From the NCBI GenBank assembly GCA_910583525.1, contig CAJTXL010000008.1:35752-99751 (forward strand): 64,000 bases of DNA, written 5' to 3'. Below the pieces are notes generated by a model. It had not been told where the DNA came from. It was given only the letters and a program-made list of their open reading frames with translations, and searched no databases. The translations under genes were made by a program, and so were the position numbers. This document shows, piece by piece, positions 8,670 to 17,883 of this stretch; the first letter of the stretch is position 1; every line of letters begins with the position of its first letter. Origin of the DNA: an uncultured Muribaculaceae bacterium. Lineage in GTDB: Bacteria > Bacteroidota > Bacteroidia > Bacteroidales > Muribaculaceae.

Positions 8670-9995
8670 TCAGTCCGCCAATCCGGGATTAGCCGTAATG
8701 GCAGACGAGGGAATGCGGATGGTGTAGCGTTCGTCGCCTTCTTCGAGCACATATTTCTCGCCCTTGAAAGTGCGTTCGATACGCGGCTGCGTGGTGCGTC
8801 GCAGGTCAAACCAGCGGTGTCCTTCAAAAGCAAGCTCACGGGCGCGTTCTGTGAGTATTTCTTCGAGTAGCTCGTCCTTGTCCATAGCGGCCACAGCCTG
8901 TTCTTTGGCAGCACCGCCATCGTTGAAGCGTTTCCGTTGCAGGGTTAGCAGATACTCGGCTGCATTGTCATATTCTTCTTCATGCCATGCCGCTTCGGCC
9001 GCATTGAGCAGCATTTCGCCGACCCTGAGGGTGCACGAATAGGTGTTGCTGCCGGCTTTATCTATAAGGATGTTGGAGCTGGTGACACGGTTGAAGTATT
9101 TTGAGCGACGCAAGTCTGACGAGGTAAACAGCCCGTAGAAAGCACGGTCCACTTTGACAGAGCGTGCATACTGAGCCGTCATAACCTGTTCGAGAGCCAC
9201 GATATTCTCAACCGAGTTGTATTGGTTGGGAAGCTCCGAATTGATGTCTGAAAGGGTGTTCTTTATTGCAAGCACACGTTTCGATGCTTCAAGAGAATCT
9301 TTCCAAAGCCCCATGTACAGCAATACGCGCGAACGGAGCGCATCGACCGACAATGTATTGAAGCGGTAATTATATCCAGGTTCCCATGTTTCGACGTTCA
9401 GATAATCTTCAGCCGAATCAAGGTCGTTTAGAATAGATTTATAGATTTCATCAAGAGTGCTGCGTCCAAGCATGCCCTCGACATCGCTGTCAAGCTTGAG
9501 CGGCACGGCCTTGGTCGATGCCGGGTCGCATTTGGTATATGCCGGAGCATGCAGATTGGCGAGGACGAAGTGCATGTATGCACGGAGCATGTATGCCTCG
9601 CCTACCATCTGGCGTATTTCAGCCGACGAGCCGCCGGTCATCAGGCGCTCCGACTCGATGGTATAGTTTGCGATAAAAAGCACATGATAGAACTGGCGCC
9701 AACTGAAAGTGGCCGTATTCTCGTCGGGTGTAGCATCGTTCCACCGCCATATGTCGAGATATGAGCCGAGGTCGTTCGACGACATTGTAGCGTCGAGCAG
9801 CACCTCGTCGGAGCGCATCGAGGCAAGGCCGCGGTCGTTGGGCACGGTGTTGTAAGCCTCGGTTATGAGCGAACGGAATTCCTCGGCTGTCGTAGGTATG
9901 ACTTTACCTACTGGCTTTATGTCGAGGAAGCTGTCGCAGCCGGTGAGTGCAATAAGCGCCACCGCAGCGGGAAGAATAGCCTTATATAATTTCAT
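8670..9995 (-). CDS. SusD/RagB-family outer-membrane nutrient-binding lipoprotein
   Basis: The 441-residue protein has a lipoprotein signal with lipobox LTGC (Cys near residue 20), then FLDIKPVGK, the usual SusD N-terminus. The helical TPR-like body and the C-terminal segment TERARELAFEGHRWFDLRR are hallmarks of the family. SusD proteins cap the SusC barrel at the cell surface and hand substrate to it. The gene follows susC by 20 bases and is co-transcribed. At 441 residues it is short for the family, where 500-600 is common for glycan binders. The linked metalloprotease and the absence of any glycoside hydrolase suggest a peptide or protein substrate (inference). Confidence 0.93.
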   Translation of the reverse strand: MKLYKAILPAAVALIALTGCDSFLDIKPVGKVIPTTAEEFRSLITEAYNTVPNDRGLASMRSDEVLLDATMSSNDLGSYLDIWRWNDATPDENTATFSWRQFYHVLFIANYTIESERLMTGGSSAEIRQMVGEAYMLRAYMHFVLANLHAPAYTKCDPASTKAVPLKLDSDVEGMLGRSTLDEIYKSILNDLDSAEDYLNVETWEPGYNYRFNTLSVDALRSRVLLYMGLWKDSLEASKRVLAIKNTLSDINSELPNQYNSVENIVALEQVMTAQYARSVKVDRAFYGLFTSSDLRRSKYFNRVTSSNILIDKAGSNTYSCTLRVGEMLLNAAEAAWHEEEYDNAAEYLLTLQRKRFNDGGAAKEQAVAAMDKDELLEEILTERARELAFEGHRWFDLRRTTQPRIERTFKGEKYVLEEGDERYTIRIPSSAITANPGLAD

Positions 9996-10015
9996 ATGGT
10001 ATATGCGTAAGAATG

Positions 10016-13000
10016 TCAGAATTTTACTTGAAGATTGAATGTGTAGCTCTTTGGAATCGGCTGCGCAAACGGATTGCCCATCGTCTCGGGGTCGAGGAAG
10101 TTTTTGTAGTCCGAGCCGAACACGAGGAGATTGCGTGCCTCAAATGCCACACGGACCTGAGAGAGACCGATACGGTTTATCAGAGGAGTGGGCAGATTGT
10201 AGCCGAGGATGACGCTCTGCAAACGTATGTGGTCGTTGCGTTTCACCCATGAATCGAGCATCGAATAGAGCGAGAACTCGCCATACTGAGTGCGTTCGTC
10301 CGAGCGTACGCCTTCGGGCATGAGCGCCGGCAATGTCGATGTGGGGTTGGCCGGCGTCCAACGGTCGAGTATGTCGCGGTTCGTATTCATGCCTCGGTCG
10401 AACCATACGGTGCTGTACGACGGCTGTATGCGTGTGTACATCTTCAGGTTGAAAGCGAAATTGACGGTGAGGTCGAAGTTCTTGTAGTAGAAATTATTGA
10501 TGAAACCGCCCGTCCACAAGGGGTCGCCCGAACCTATGTAGCTGTATCGTTCGCGCTGTTCCTTGGCCGTAAGTGTGCTTGCACCGGCCGAGTTAAGTTT
10601 GAGGAACTCTTTTGCCGTCACCTTCTCACCATCGAGCCAGAACAGAGGATAGCCCTCGGCATCGAGGCCTGCGGTACGGTAAGCGAATATAGCCCCTACG
10701 GGATAACCTTCGCGCGACGGCGTGGTTTGGTTGAACGGCACGGTTTCCTGCAAGACGGTATTCTCGTTATATGCGATATTGAGGTTCGTAGTCCAACGGA
10801 AATCCTTATTGGAGATATTGCGCGTCGAGATAGCCAATTCTACGCCACGGTTGCGCATGCTCGCCCAGTTTACCATGGTCGACATGAAGCCCGTTTCGAG
10901 CGGAAGCATCTTCATCGAAATGAGGTCTTTGCCTTTGCGGTAATAGGCATCGGCCGATATGTTGAGTATATTGTCGAACAGACCGAGGTCGAGACCGACG
11001 TTCGCCGTATGGGTTTTCTCCCAGCGGAGACGGCGGTTCGGTGGATTGCCTATCACTATTATATCCTCGCTAACACCCGGGAGGATAGACACGTTGTTGT
11101 AATCACCCATCACAAACGACGATGTCGATTTGTCGATATTGCCCTGTATGCCGTAGCTCAGGCGCAGAGCCAGATTGTTTACCTGAGTGACGTCGCGCAA
11201 GAAAGGCTCGTCGGACACACGCCACAGACCGCTGAACGAGTACAGCGGCAGGAAACGGTATTTCTTGTCTACCCCGAAAAGGTCACTGCCGTCGAAGCGT
11301 ACGCTTGCTCCGAGCGTATAGCGGCGCATAAGCGAATATGATGCCGTAGCGTAGAACGAGGCGTAGGCATTGATGCTCTTGCTCTCTATATGCAAGGGGA
11401 ATGTGCGCGCCCACGATTCATTGGGGAATATTACGGGCTTATTAGTGAGGGTCTTGGGGTCGTAGCCATAAGCCGTGGAAGAGTTGGAGTCGTACCATGT
11501 CTTGCGTATTTCGGTACCGGCCATCAGCTCAAGTTCGTGGTTAAGGCCGAGACGCTTGCCGAACTCTGCCTGAGCCTTCCAGTTGAGCTGCTTGTTGGTT
11601 GATTTCGACTGTATGTGGCGGCCTCCATCGGGCAGAAACGAACGGCGTATCCCGTCAGAACCGATGACCTCCGTACGGTAGAACTCTTTACGCATTGCGT
11701 ATGTCTCCTTGCCGGCATACGATTGTGTATCGACATAATCATACTGAAAACCAACCTGCGTCATTACTTTGAGCCAGTCGTTGAAGCGCAAATGCGCGTC
11801 GAATATTGCCGTAAGTCCCGTATTTTCCTGACTGTAGTCGGTATTGACACGTTCTTCAAACACGTTGAATTTCAAATCACTGTCTTCGCGGCCCTGAATG
11901 TCGGTGTCATATACATAATTGCCGTCGGCATCGTAGGCCGTCTGATAGGGATTGGCACGACGCGAATAATAGACCGGGTTCGTAAAACCGTCGTTGTCGG
12001 TAAGATATGAGTCGCGCTTGCGGCGGTTTGCGAAAACTGAAGCCCCGACGCGGAACTTGCTGCTGAGCCGATAGTTGGTCTTGAGCACCACATTGAAACG
12101 GTTGTTCGACACACCGGGAGTGTTGCCGCGCTCGTCCTGATAGCCCAATGAAGTATAATAGGTGGCTTTGTCGCCTCCGCCGCTTATGCTTACGTTATAT
12201 TCCTGGTTGAAAGTATCTCGGAAAAGGATATCGTTCCAATCGGTGTTTATTCCCCTAAGTGCGTTGATTTGAGCCTTCACACCGGGCGACAGTACATTCC
12301 ATCCGCCGGCCTTGAATGCGTCAAGTTCACCGGCCGCCTGCAAAATACGCGACACGGCGCCTTTGTTCTCGCGATAGGAGAAATTCGTGCCGAGCAGGTC
12401 AAGTTCGAGGTCGACCTTTTCAGACGAGTTGAGCAGGTTAAGGCGGTCTATATCAGGCTTCGGCGAAAATGACAGACGGGTCGAGAACGACACCTGAGCC
12501 TTGCCCTGCTTACCGCTTTTGGTGGTAATGACTATAACGCCGTTGGCTGCACGCGTGCCATAGATGGCCGTTGCGGCGGCATCCTTCAGAACTGTTATGC
12601 TTTCGATGTCGGCCGGGTTCAAGCCGGCAATTGACGACTGGTAGAGGTTGTCGATGTCTTTAAGCTCTTCGGTCGACGGCACTTCAGTGCCGTTCATAGG
12701 TACACCGTCAATCACCCACAGAGGGTCTTGGGTGCCCTGAAGCGACGATGTGCCTCGAATACGTATTTTAAGGGGAGCGCCCGGCGAGCCGCTGGTCTGC
12801 ACCGACGAGAGGCCGGCTACTTGACCGGCCAATGCCTGGTCGATGTTCATTATAGACCCTATCTTACTGTCATCTATATCCATTTTTGTGATAGATGCCG
12901 TAAGCTTACGGCGCTCGATGGCCTGATAGCCTGTTACGACAACATCTGAAAGAACTTCCGACGATGGGTCGAGCACAAGGTCATAATCGTTGACACCGGC

Positions 13001-13300
13001 CACGAGCACTATGGTTCGCGGATTGAAGCCGACACTCCGGCATTCGATTTCTGTAACGGCATCGGGCACGGTAAGAGTGAATTTACCGTCGATATCGGTA
13101 ACCGTCCCAAGACGTTTGGCTTTGCTTCCGGCCTTTTTCAGCTGCGTTTCAGAGACGCTGACCGAAGCGCCGATAATCGGCTCTTTGTCCTCTGATGACA
13201 CCAGGACACCCGAAATGGTGCGCTGCGCCAAGGCCGAGGCTACCGCCGATGCCATCATCAGCAGCACGACAGTGATTTTTTTGGTTATAGCATGCTTCAT
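10016..13300 (-). CDS. SusC/RagA-family TonB-linked outer-membrane transporter
   Basis: About 1094 residues from the ATG at 13300, chosen because it gives a normal signal peptide (MKHAITKK, hydrophobic core, cleavage near SALAQ); an in-frame ATG at 13330 would add ten charged residues before it. Next comes a carboxypeptidase-regulatory-like domain (ISGVLVSSEDKEPIIGASV), a TonB box region near SDVVVTGYQ, the plug (DPLWVIDGVPM, SITVLKDAAATAIYGTRA) and a 22-strand barrel ending in YTFNLQVKF. The protein imports large substrates through the outer membrane with TonB energy. It lies between the metalloprotease (17-47 bases upstream) and susD (20 bases downstream) in one operon. The substrate is not visible from sequence. 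Confidence 0.93.
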   Translation of the reverse strand: MKHAITKKITVVLLMMASAVASALAQRTISGVLVSSEDKEPIIGASVSVSETQLKKAGSKAKRLGTVTDIDGKFTLTVPDAVTEIECRSVGFNPRTIVLVAGVNDYDLVLDPSSEVLSDVVVTGYQAIERRKLTASITKMDIDDSKIGSIMNIDQALAGQVAGLSSVQTSGSPGAPLKIRIRGTSSLQGTQDPLWVIDGVPMNGTEVPSTEELKDIDNLYQSSIAGLNPADIESITVLKDAAATAIYGTRAANGVIVITTKSGKQGKAQVSFSTRLSFSPKPDIDRLNLLNSSEKVDLELDLLGTNFSYRENKGAVSRILQAAGELDAFKAGGWNVLSPGVKAQINALRGINTDWNDILFRDTFNQEYNVSISGGGDKATYYTSLGYQDERGNTPGVSNNRFNVVLKTNYRLSSKFRVGASVFANRRKRDSYLTDNDGFTNPVYYSRRANPYQTAYDADGNYVYDTDIQGREDSDLKFNVFEERVNTDYSQENTGLTAIFDAHLRFNDWLKVMTQVGFQYDYVDTQSYAGKETYAMRKEFYRTEVIGSDGIRRSFLPDGGRHIQSKSTNKQLNWKAQAEFGKRLGLNHELELMAGTEIRKTWYDSNSSTAYGYDPKTLTNKPVIFPNESWARTFPLHIESKSINAYASFYATASYSLMRRYTLGASVRFDGSDLFGVDKKYRFLPLYSFSGLWRVSDEPFLRDVTQVNNLALRLSYGIQGNIDKSTSSFVMGDYNNVSILPGVSEDIIVIGNPPNRRLRWEKTHTANVGLDLGLFDNILNISADAYYRKGKDLISMKMLPLETGFMSTMVNWASMRNRGVELAISTRNISNKDFRWTTNLNIAYNENTVLQETVPFNQTTPSREGYPVGAIFAYRTAGLDAEGYPLFWLDGEKVTAKEFLKLNSAGASTLTAKEQRERYSYIGSGDPLWTGGFINNFYYKNFDLTVNFAFNLKMYTRIQPSYSTVWFDRGMNTNRDILDRWTPANPTSTLPALMPEGVRSDERTQYGEFSLYSMLDSWVKRNDHIRLQSVILGYNLPTPLINRIGLSQVRVAFEARNLLVFGSDYKNFLDPETMGNPFAQPIPKSYTFNLQVKF

Positions 13301-13347
13301 AGCGCGTTCAATGATTGGAAATCTTAACATTAAGTGTGTTTTACAAG

Positions 13348-16050
13348 TTATTGTGCTATGCCCAGCGCGGTATTGATACGCATGAGCATGTCCTGATAGT
13401 GGTATTTGGCATCGATGGCTGCCGCCGGGATGCGCGACTTCAACAATTGGCGTATGCGCATAAGCTCGCCACGTTTCAGAGATATGGCGTCAGAGATACG
13501 GTTTGCCTGGGTGCCGTAGAAATTGACAGTACGTCGGCCTGCCGTGCGCTCACCTGTTGCAAGACGTCCGGCAAGTCCATTTGACGCATGGCTGCATACG
13601 TGCCCGAAACATCCGAACTCCGACGGTTCACCGACAAACAACGCCGCAGGGTCGGCATCGATTGTCACCTTCTTTGAGCCGTCTTTCACACCCTGGTTCT
13701 CATTGGCGGCAATGATAAGGGCATCGACAAAATTCTTCTGCACAGAGCGCTCACGGACATCGGGCGAAGCTCCGGCAATGGTCTTCTTGAATATGCTTTT
13801 ATGAAGCATATCCATCATCTCCGAAGCCTTGAAGGCCTTCTCGCCGTTCTGTGCCTCGTTTTCATACATGCGTACAATGCGGTTGTCCGACAACATGTCC
13901 CACAGGAGATAGCTTTGGGCATTTTTCAGTATATAATTGGGCGAATGTTCCATGCGCCCCACAGGCGTGTTGCTTACAAGATATGTGTAGTCGGCAACCT
14001 CTGCATCGAAAAGCCACGACGGATGCACGAGCACTTCTTCGATGAAATAATTCACAGCCTGACGCTGCAAATCGGCATCTACAAAAGTATATGTCTTGCG
14101 GCCGTCGCCGACAGTCGTGTTGTCGACATACATGCCGCCTACATTGGCAAGGACATGGTAGGCATAGCGCTGCCATGTGCCCACGGCCGAATAATACAGC
14201 CGCGAAGCCTCGTCATAGTCCTGCCCAGGCTTGCCTGAGCTCGTCCATTCTATTATATTAGGCATGATGCGTTTGAGATTTGCAATGCCGTACTTGGCCG
14301 ATTTCACAGGGTCGGCGCCAAGGTCTTCCGAGAGGGCGCGCGGGTCGAGCGCCTCACGAGAGTCCTGCGCCTCGCTATAGCGATAGAGGTCGCCCGTATG
14401 GGCATCAAGCAAAGCCTGAAGACGGTCATGGTCGGCGTCGGGGTCTTCAATGCCGTACCAACGGTAGCCGTATTCTATTGCGAAACGGTCGTAAGGACCG
14501 ATATGCGGCGAAAGTATCTCGACACCGTCGCCGGGCTGCGCGACATAGTTGAAGCGAGCATAGTCCATGATAGACGACGATGTGCCGCCGAGTTTATTGA
14601 CAAACTCGCGCGAACGCAACGAATCGGTCGGGAATGCCGCCGAGGCCATCATGTTATGTCGCAGACCCAAAGAATGCCCCACTTCGTGGCAGGCGACAAA
14701 ACGCATGGCGTCGCCGATAAGCTCTTCGGGCAGTTCAAGAGAACGTGCACGTTCGTCGACGGCACCGGTCTGCAGCACAATCCAGTCGTGAAGTATATCG
14801 AGCACGTTATGCCACCACATAATATCCGCTTCAAGGATTTCGCCCGAACGCGGATCGGTAATCGACGGTCCCATCGCATTCGACATCGTCGATGCGGCAT
14901 AGTTTATAACCGAATAGTTTATGTCATCCATATCGATGTCGGTGGTGTCGGGCATCTGCTCTACCCTCACCGCATTTTTGAAACCGGCGCCTTCGAAAGC
15001 CGAGTTCCAATCTTCGATACCTTTGCGGATATACGGACGCCATTGCGGAGGTGTCGTGTTGTCAATCCAGAATACGATGGGTTTTGCAGGCTCGACAAGC
15101 TCACCTGCAAGATAGGCCGCAGCTTCGCCGGGCTTCGGTTCAAGACGCCAACGGGTTATATAGTTGCCACGGCTCACACGCTGCTGTTTGTCGCCATAAC
15201 GCAATCCGCTCTCGGTAAAATAGCCTACACGCGGATTGACGAAACGGCGTGCCATGGGCTTCTCCGGCAAAAGGAGTAGTGTCGAACCTACTTCGACAGA
15301 GACATATACGGTTCCGCCCGGCTCCGTAACCGAAGTGGTAAGTTCCGACACCGCATATATGTTGTTGTCGAAAGCCTTTATCGATTTTATACGCGAGAGG
15401 TCGCTTTTGGGCGAAGAACCTATATTGATGTCGTAGAATACGTTATTGAAACTCGACTTGGTGCCGTCGTAGATGTCGTTGACCTTGATAAGCACCGCCG
15501 ACGAATCGGGGCTATAGGTCTCAATCTTGAACGACGCGATTATAGGCGATATGTAGTTGTCGCTTACCGAACGCGCCAGGGCATCATCGGCCACGACATC
15601 AGGCGACGGACGCTGCTGACGCACACGCACTTCTTTCTTGTCGCTATCAAGCTCGAAACGCACCATCTGGTTTGCATAGTTCATGCCGCGGTTCGCACCG
15701 GCTTCATTAAGTTCTGCCGGAACTTTGACAAACTTATTCACCACAAGCATGTCTCGGCCCATCAGCGCACGCGGTATTTCGAAATAGTACTTGCCGTCTT
15801 TTGCAATGACATCGAACATGCCCTCGGAACGCGATGATCCACCCGATGTCAGTTTATCGTAGTCAGATGACGTCGATGCAGAGTCGGCCGGAGCGGCCTC
15901 TTTCTTTTTCTTCTTTTTGAAAAAGAGAAAAGAGCGGTCAGCATCACTGCCGGGATTGGCTGCCGAAGCATCTATACAGCCATACGGAGCGGCCATGAAA
16001 GCCGCACATACAACAATTGCCGATTTTATTATAAATTTGTTTTTACGCAT
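13348..16050 (-). CDS. Secreted zinc-dependent metzincin-like protease (DUF5117/DUF5118 type)
   Basis: The 900-residue product has an N-terminal signal sequence and a short lysine-rich linker (FKKKKKKEA), then the long N-terminal domain with FEIPRALMGRDMLVVNK typical of these Bacteroidetes proteases. The zinc site HEVGHSLGLRH is near residue 455 and a Met-turn SSIMDYARF follows about 40 residues later, which together indicate a metzincin fold. It is the first gene of a minus-strand operon ahead of susC, susD and a secreted protein. Coupling a protease to SusCD suggests that it cuts protein or peptide substrates before import, the role glycoside hydrolases play in polysaccharide loci (inference). 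No lipobox is evident, so export to the periplasm or beyond by signal peptidase I is likely. Confidence 0.88.
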   Translation of the reverse strand: MRKNKFIIKSAIVVCAAFMAAPYGCIDASAANPGSDADRSFLFFKKKKKKEAAPADSASTSSDYDKLTSGGSSRSEGMFDVIAKDGKYYFEIPRALMGRDMLVVNKFVKVPAELNEAGANRGMNYANQMVRFELDSDKKEVRVRQQRPSPDVVADDALARSVSDNYISPIIASFKIETYSPDSSAVLIKVNDIYDGTKSSFNNVFYDINIGSSPKSDLSRIKSIKAFDNNIYAVSELTTSVTEPGGTVYVSVEVGSTLLLLPEKPMARRFVNPRVGYFTESGLRYGDKQQRVSRGNYITRWRLEPKPGEAAAYLAGELVEPAKPIVFWIDNTTPPQWRPYIRKGIEDWNSAFEGAGFKNAVRVEQMPDTTDIDMDDINYSVINYAASTMSNAMGPSITDPRSGEILEADIMWWHNVLDILHDWIVLQTGAVDERARSLELPEELIGDAMRFVACHEVGHSLGLRHNMMASAAFPTDSLRSREFVNKLGGTSSSIMDYARFNYVAQPGDGVEILSPHIGPYDRFAIEYGYRWYGIEDPDADHDRLQALLDAHTGDLYRYSEAQDSREALDPRALSEDLGADPVKSAKYGIANLKRIMPNIIEWTSSGKPGQDYDEASRLYYSAVGTWQRYAYHVLANVGGMYVDNTTVGDGRKTYTFVDADLQRQAVNYFIEEVLVHPSWLFDAEVADYTYLVSNTPVGRMEHSPNYILKNAQSYLLWDMLSDNRIVRMYENEAQNGEKAFKASEMMDMLHKSIFKKTIAGASPDVRERSVQKNFVDALIIAANENQGVKDGSKKVTIDADPAALFVGEPSEFGCFGHVCSHASNGLAGRLATGERTAGRRTVNFYGTQANRISDAISLKRGELMRIRQLLKSRIPAAAIDAKYHYQDMLMRINTALGIAQ

Positions 16051-16409
16051 AGCTATGCAAAATCACTTGCTCCCGGCCACTCTACAAGGCCTTTCGAGAC
16101 GTTTTATTAATACTTATGATAATGTTCTCTACGTGTCACTACTCGTAGAAACGCAAAATTACTCATTTTATGCGGCACAATGCTGCATTTAGCGGCTTTT
16201 TAAATATTTTTTGGAAAAAGCGCTACACATATGCGAACCTTTTTGACCCATGGCATTGCCAAAATGGTTTAATCCCAAATTGTCATTTTTCAGATATTTT
16301 ACCATTCTGCGGCGCCAAAAGTTAATTATAAGTTAAACTATCGGGCAAATTTAAACATCAGAGCCGGTTCCATGTCATATCATCAAAACAAATCCGAAAT
16401 ACTGAATAA
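16051..16409. other. Divergent intergenic region, AT-rich
   Basis: This 359-base spacer separates the protease-SusCD operon from the Spy-like gene. It carries the minus-strand promoter at 16154-16180 and no gene. A second minus-strand TAAATTTG box (16346-16353) has no TTG at the right distance. I see no consensus promoter for the plus-strand gene. Confidence 0.5.
16154..16180 (-). promoter_or_regulatory. Candidate promoter of the metalloprotease-SusCD operon
   Basis: Minus-strand TTG (16180-16178) and TAATTTTG (16161-16154) are separated by 16 bases, a little short of the usual 19-20. The leader to the protease ATG would be about 98 bases. Confidence 0.45.
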
Positions 16410-16916
16410 ATGAAAAAGAAAATCTTAAGCATCGCCATGGTAGTAATAGCCACAATGGCCATCTCAGCAAACGCTCAAAAACCGGGGGCTTGCCCTGAAA
16501 ACCAACAATGCGCAAACCATTGCACAGCAGAAAAAGCACAATGTTCGCCGCAAGACTGCAAACTTTTCGAAGGCATCAACCTTAACGAGAAACAGAAGGC
16601 TCAGTTCAAGGAACTCAAAGAAAAATGCGCGAAAGAGCGCAAAGAAGCCTGTGCCGCAAAAAAGCAGGCCAAATGCCAACGCGATGCAACCATAAAATCG
16701 GAACATCGCCAAAACAAGCAAAACCGACTCAAAGAAGTCAAGAGCATACTTACGCCCGAACAATATGTAGTGTTCCTCGAAAACTTCTATGTGAACACGC
16801 CCCAACGCCAACAGCCGGGCGCTAAAAAAATACACAAAGGAAAAGAGCACGGAAAACGCCCGATGACAGCCAAAAACGAAGCTTGCAAGGACTCAAAGAA
16901 TTGTCCGAACAAATAA
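16410..16916 (+). CDS. Small cysteine-rich periplasmic protein, Spy/CpxP-like
   Basis: The 168-residue product has a signal peptide (cleavage near ANAQ, residue 22) and a mature part rich in lysine and cysteine. Two helical segments, INLNEKQKAQFKELKEK and LTPEQYVVFLENFYV, match the LTxxQ repeats of Spy/CpxP proteins, which are periplasmic chaperones and stress sensors. Cysteines occur in pairs near both ends (CPENQQCANHC, CSPQDC, CKDSKNC), unlike typical Spy, and might bind metal or form disulfides (inference). It stands alone and ends at a strong terminator. A second Spy-like protein is at 45907. Confidence 0.7.
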   Translation: MKKKILSIAMVVIATMAISANAQKPGACPENQQCANHCTAEKAQCSPQDCKLFEGINLNEKQKAQFKELKEKCAKERKEACAAKKQAKCQRDATIKSEHRQNKQNRLKEVKSILTPEQYVVFLENFYVNTPQRQQPGAKKIHKGKEHGKRPMTAKNEACKDSKNCPNK

Positions 16917-16939
16917 TCTCAATCTCCTATCTCCTCGAC

Positions 16940-16970
16940 AGGTGACGCTACAAAAAGCGCCACCTTTTTT
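16940..16970 (+). terminator. Intrinsic terminator of the Spy-like gene
   Basis: AGGTGACGCT (16940-16949) pairs with AGCGCCACCT (16956-16965) with one internal mismatch, then a T-run to 16970. It lies 24 bases after the stop codon. Confidence 0.85.
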
Positions 16971-16989
16971 ATGCAATAACTGATAAAAT

Positions 16990-17688
16990 TTAGCCGAACT
17001 TGCTGATTTTACGCAACTGAGACTCGTTGATAATCTTTATGCGCCGCCCGTCGACCAACAATATTTTCTCATTTACAAATGTCGACAATGTGCGTATGGC
17101 ATTCGATGTTGTCATGTTCGACAAATTGGCGAGGTCTTCACGCCCCATATATATACGTAGGGTGCAATTGTCGTCTTCGTAGCCGTAATTATCGAGCAAC
17201 ACTATCAATGCCTCGGCAAGACGTCCGCGTATATGCTTTTGTGTAAGGTTTACAATCTTGGTGTCGGAACCGCCGAGGTTGCGCGACAGCTCATGAATGA
17301 AAAACCATGCCAGTTTTATGTTTCCCTGGATTAAATCGCGCACCACCGAAAGAGGTATTGCGCCCAATGTCGAGGGTTCAAAAGCTGTGGCACTCGACAC
17401 ATAAGGCTCTCCGGCAAAATATGCACGGTAGCCGAAATACTGCACAGGGCGGATAAGGCGCAAAATCTGCACACGTCCGCCGACTCCTTCCTTGATCTTT
17501 TTCACCTTGCCGTTAAGAAGACACCACAAAAATTCCGGCTCCTCGCCTTCGGCATATATCAGCTGGTTCTTCTTGAAGGAATGTATCTGGAGATTGTCTG
17601 TGACGATACGCTTTTCATCGGGCGAAAGAATCGACCATATCTCCGCCATATCTTCGTTTATAACTTTTTCGAGCGCTGCTTTAATCAT
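16990..17688 (-). CDS. Crp/Fnr-family transcriptional regulator
   Basis: A 232-residue protein from the ATG at 17688. The N-terminal cyclic-nucleotide-binding-like domain (FKKNQLIYAEGEEPEFLWCLLNGKVKK) is followed by the long dimer helix and a C-terminal winged HTH (GREDLANLSNMTTSNAIRT). The cysteine ladder of Fnr is absent, so an oxygen-sensing Fe-S cluster is not supported; the ligand is unknown. The start is fixed by the promoter at 17734-17763, since an upstream in-frame start at 17796 would precede it. It is divergent from the ABC-F gene and convergent with the Spy-like gene. Confidence 0.9.
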   Translation of the reverse strand: MIKAALEKVINEDMAEIWSILSPDEKRIVTDNLQIHSFKKNQLIYAEGEEPEFLWCLLNGKVKKIKEGVGGRVQILRLIRPVQYFGYRAYFAGEPYVSSATAFEPSTLGAIPLSVVRDLIQGNIKLAWFFIHELSRNLGGSDTKIVNLTQKHIRGRLAEALIVLLDNYGYEDDNCTLRIYMGREDLANLSNMTTSNAIRTLSTFVNEKILLVDGRRIKIINESQLRKISKFG

Positions 17689-17733
17689 TGGAAATGCTGA
17701 ATGACGTGCTGCATAATTATGCTTTACAACATG

Positions 17734-17763
17734 CAAAATTAATAATAATTTGTCATTAAGCAA
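17734..17763 (-). promoter_or_regulatory. Promoter of the Crp/Fnr-type regulator gene
   Basis: Minus-strand TTG (17763-17761), 19 bases, TAATTTTG (17741-17734): a full match to the Bacteroidetes consensus. The leader to the ATG at 17688 is about 40 bases. Confidence 0.75.
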
Positions 17764-17834
17764 GATTTTGCGCAATAAAAAAGTATTTTGGGGCAAAATC
17801 GACGCTTTCTGTATGAAGCCACATTTCGGCCGAT

Positions 17835-17865
17835 TTGCAACAATACGGCAAAGTTGCTAACTTTG
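17835..17865 (+). promoter_or_regulatory. Promoter of the ABC-F gene
   Basis: TTG (17835-17837), 20 bases, TAACTTTG (17858-17865). The leader to the ATG at 17884 is about a dozen bases. The box rules out the in-frame TTG codon at 17788 as a start. Confidence 0.75.
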
Positions 17866-17883
17866 CACAAAAGAAAAAAGGAC

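Noticed and set aside
14398..15279. A 293-codon plus-strand frame opposite the metalloprotease
   Set aside because: It covers the HExxH region of the real gene on the other strand and encodes nothing coherent.
17689..17796. In-frame upstream start at 17796 for the Crp/Fnr regulator
   Set aside because: It lies upstream of the TTG-N19-TAATTTTG promoter.
17788..17883. In-frame TTG at 17788 as start of the ABC-F gene
   Set aside because: It precedes the promoter at 17835-17865; the ATG at 17884 gives the normal MANLLSIENLTKSYG start.
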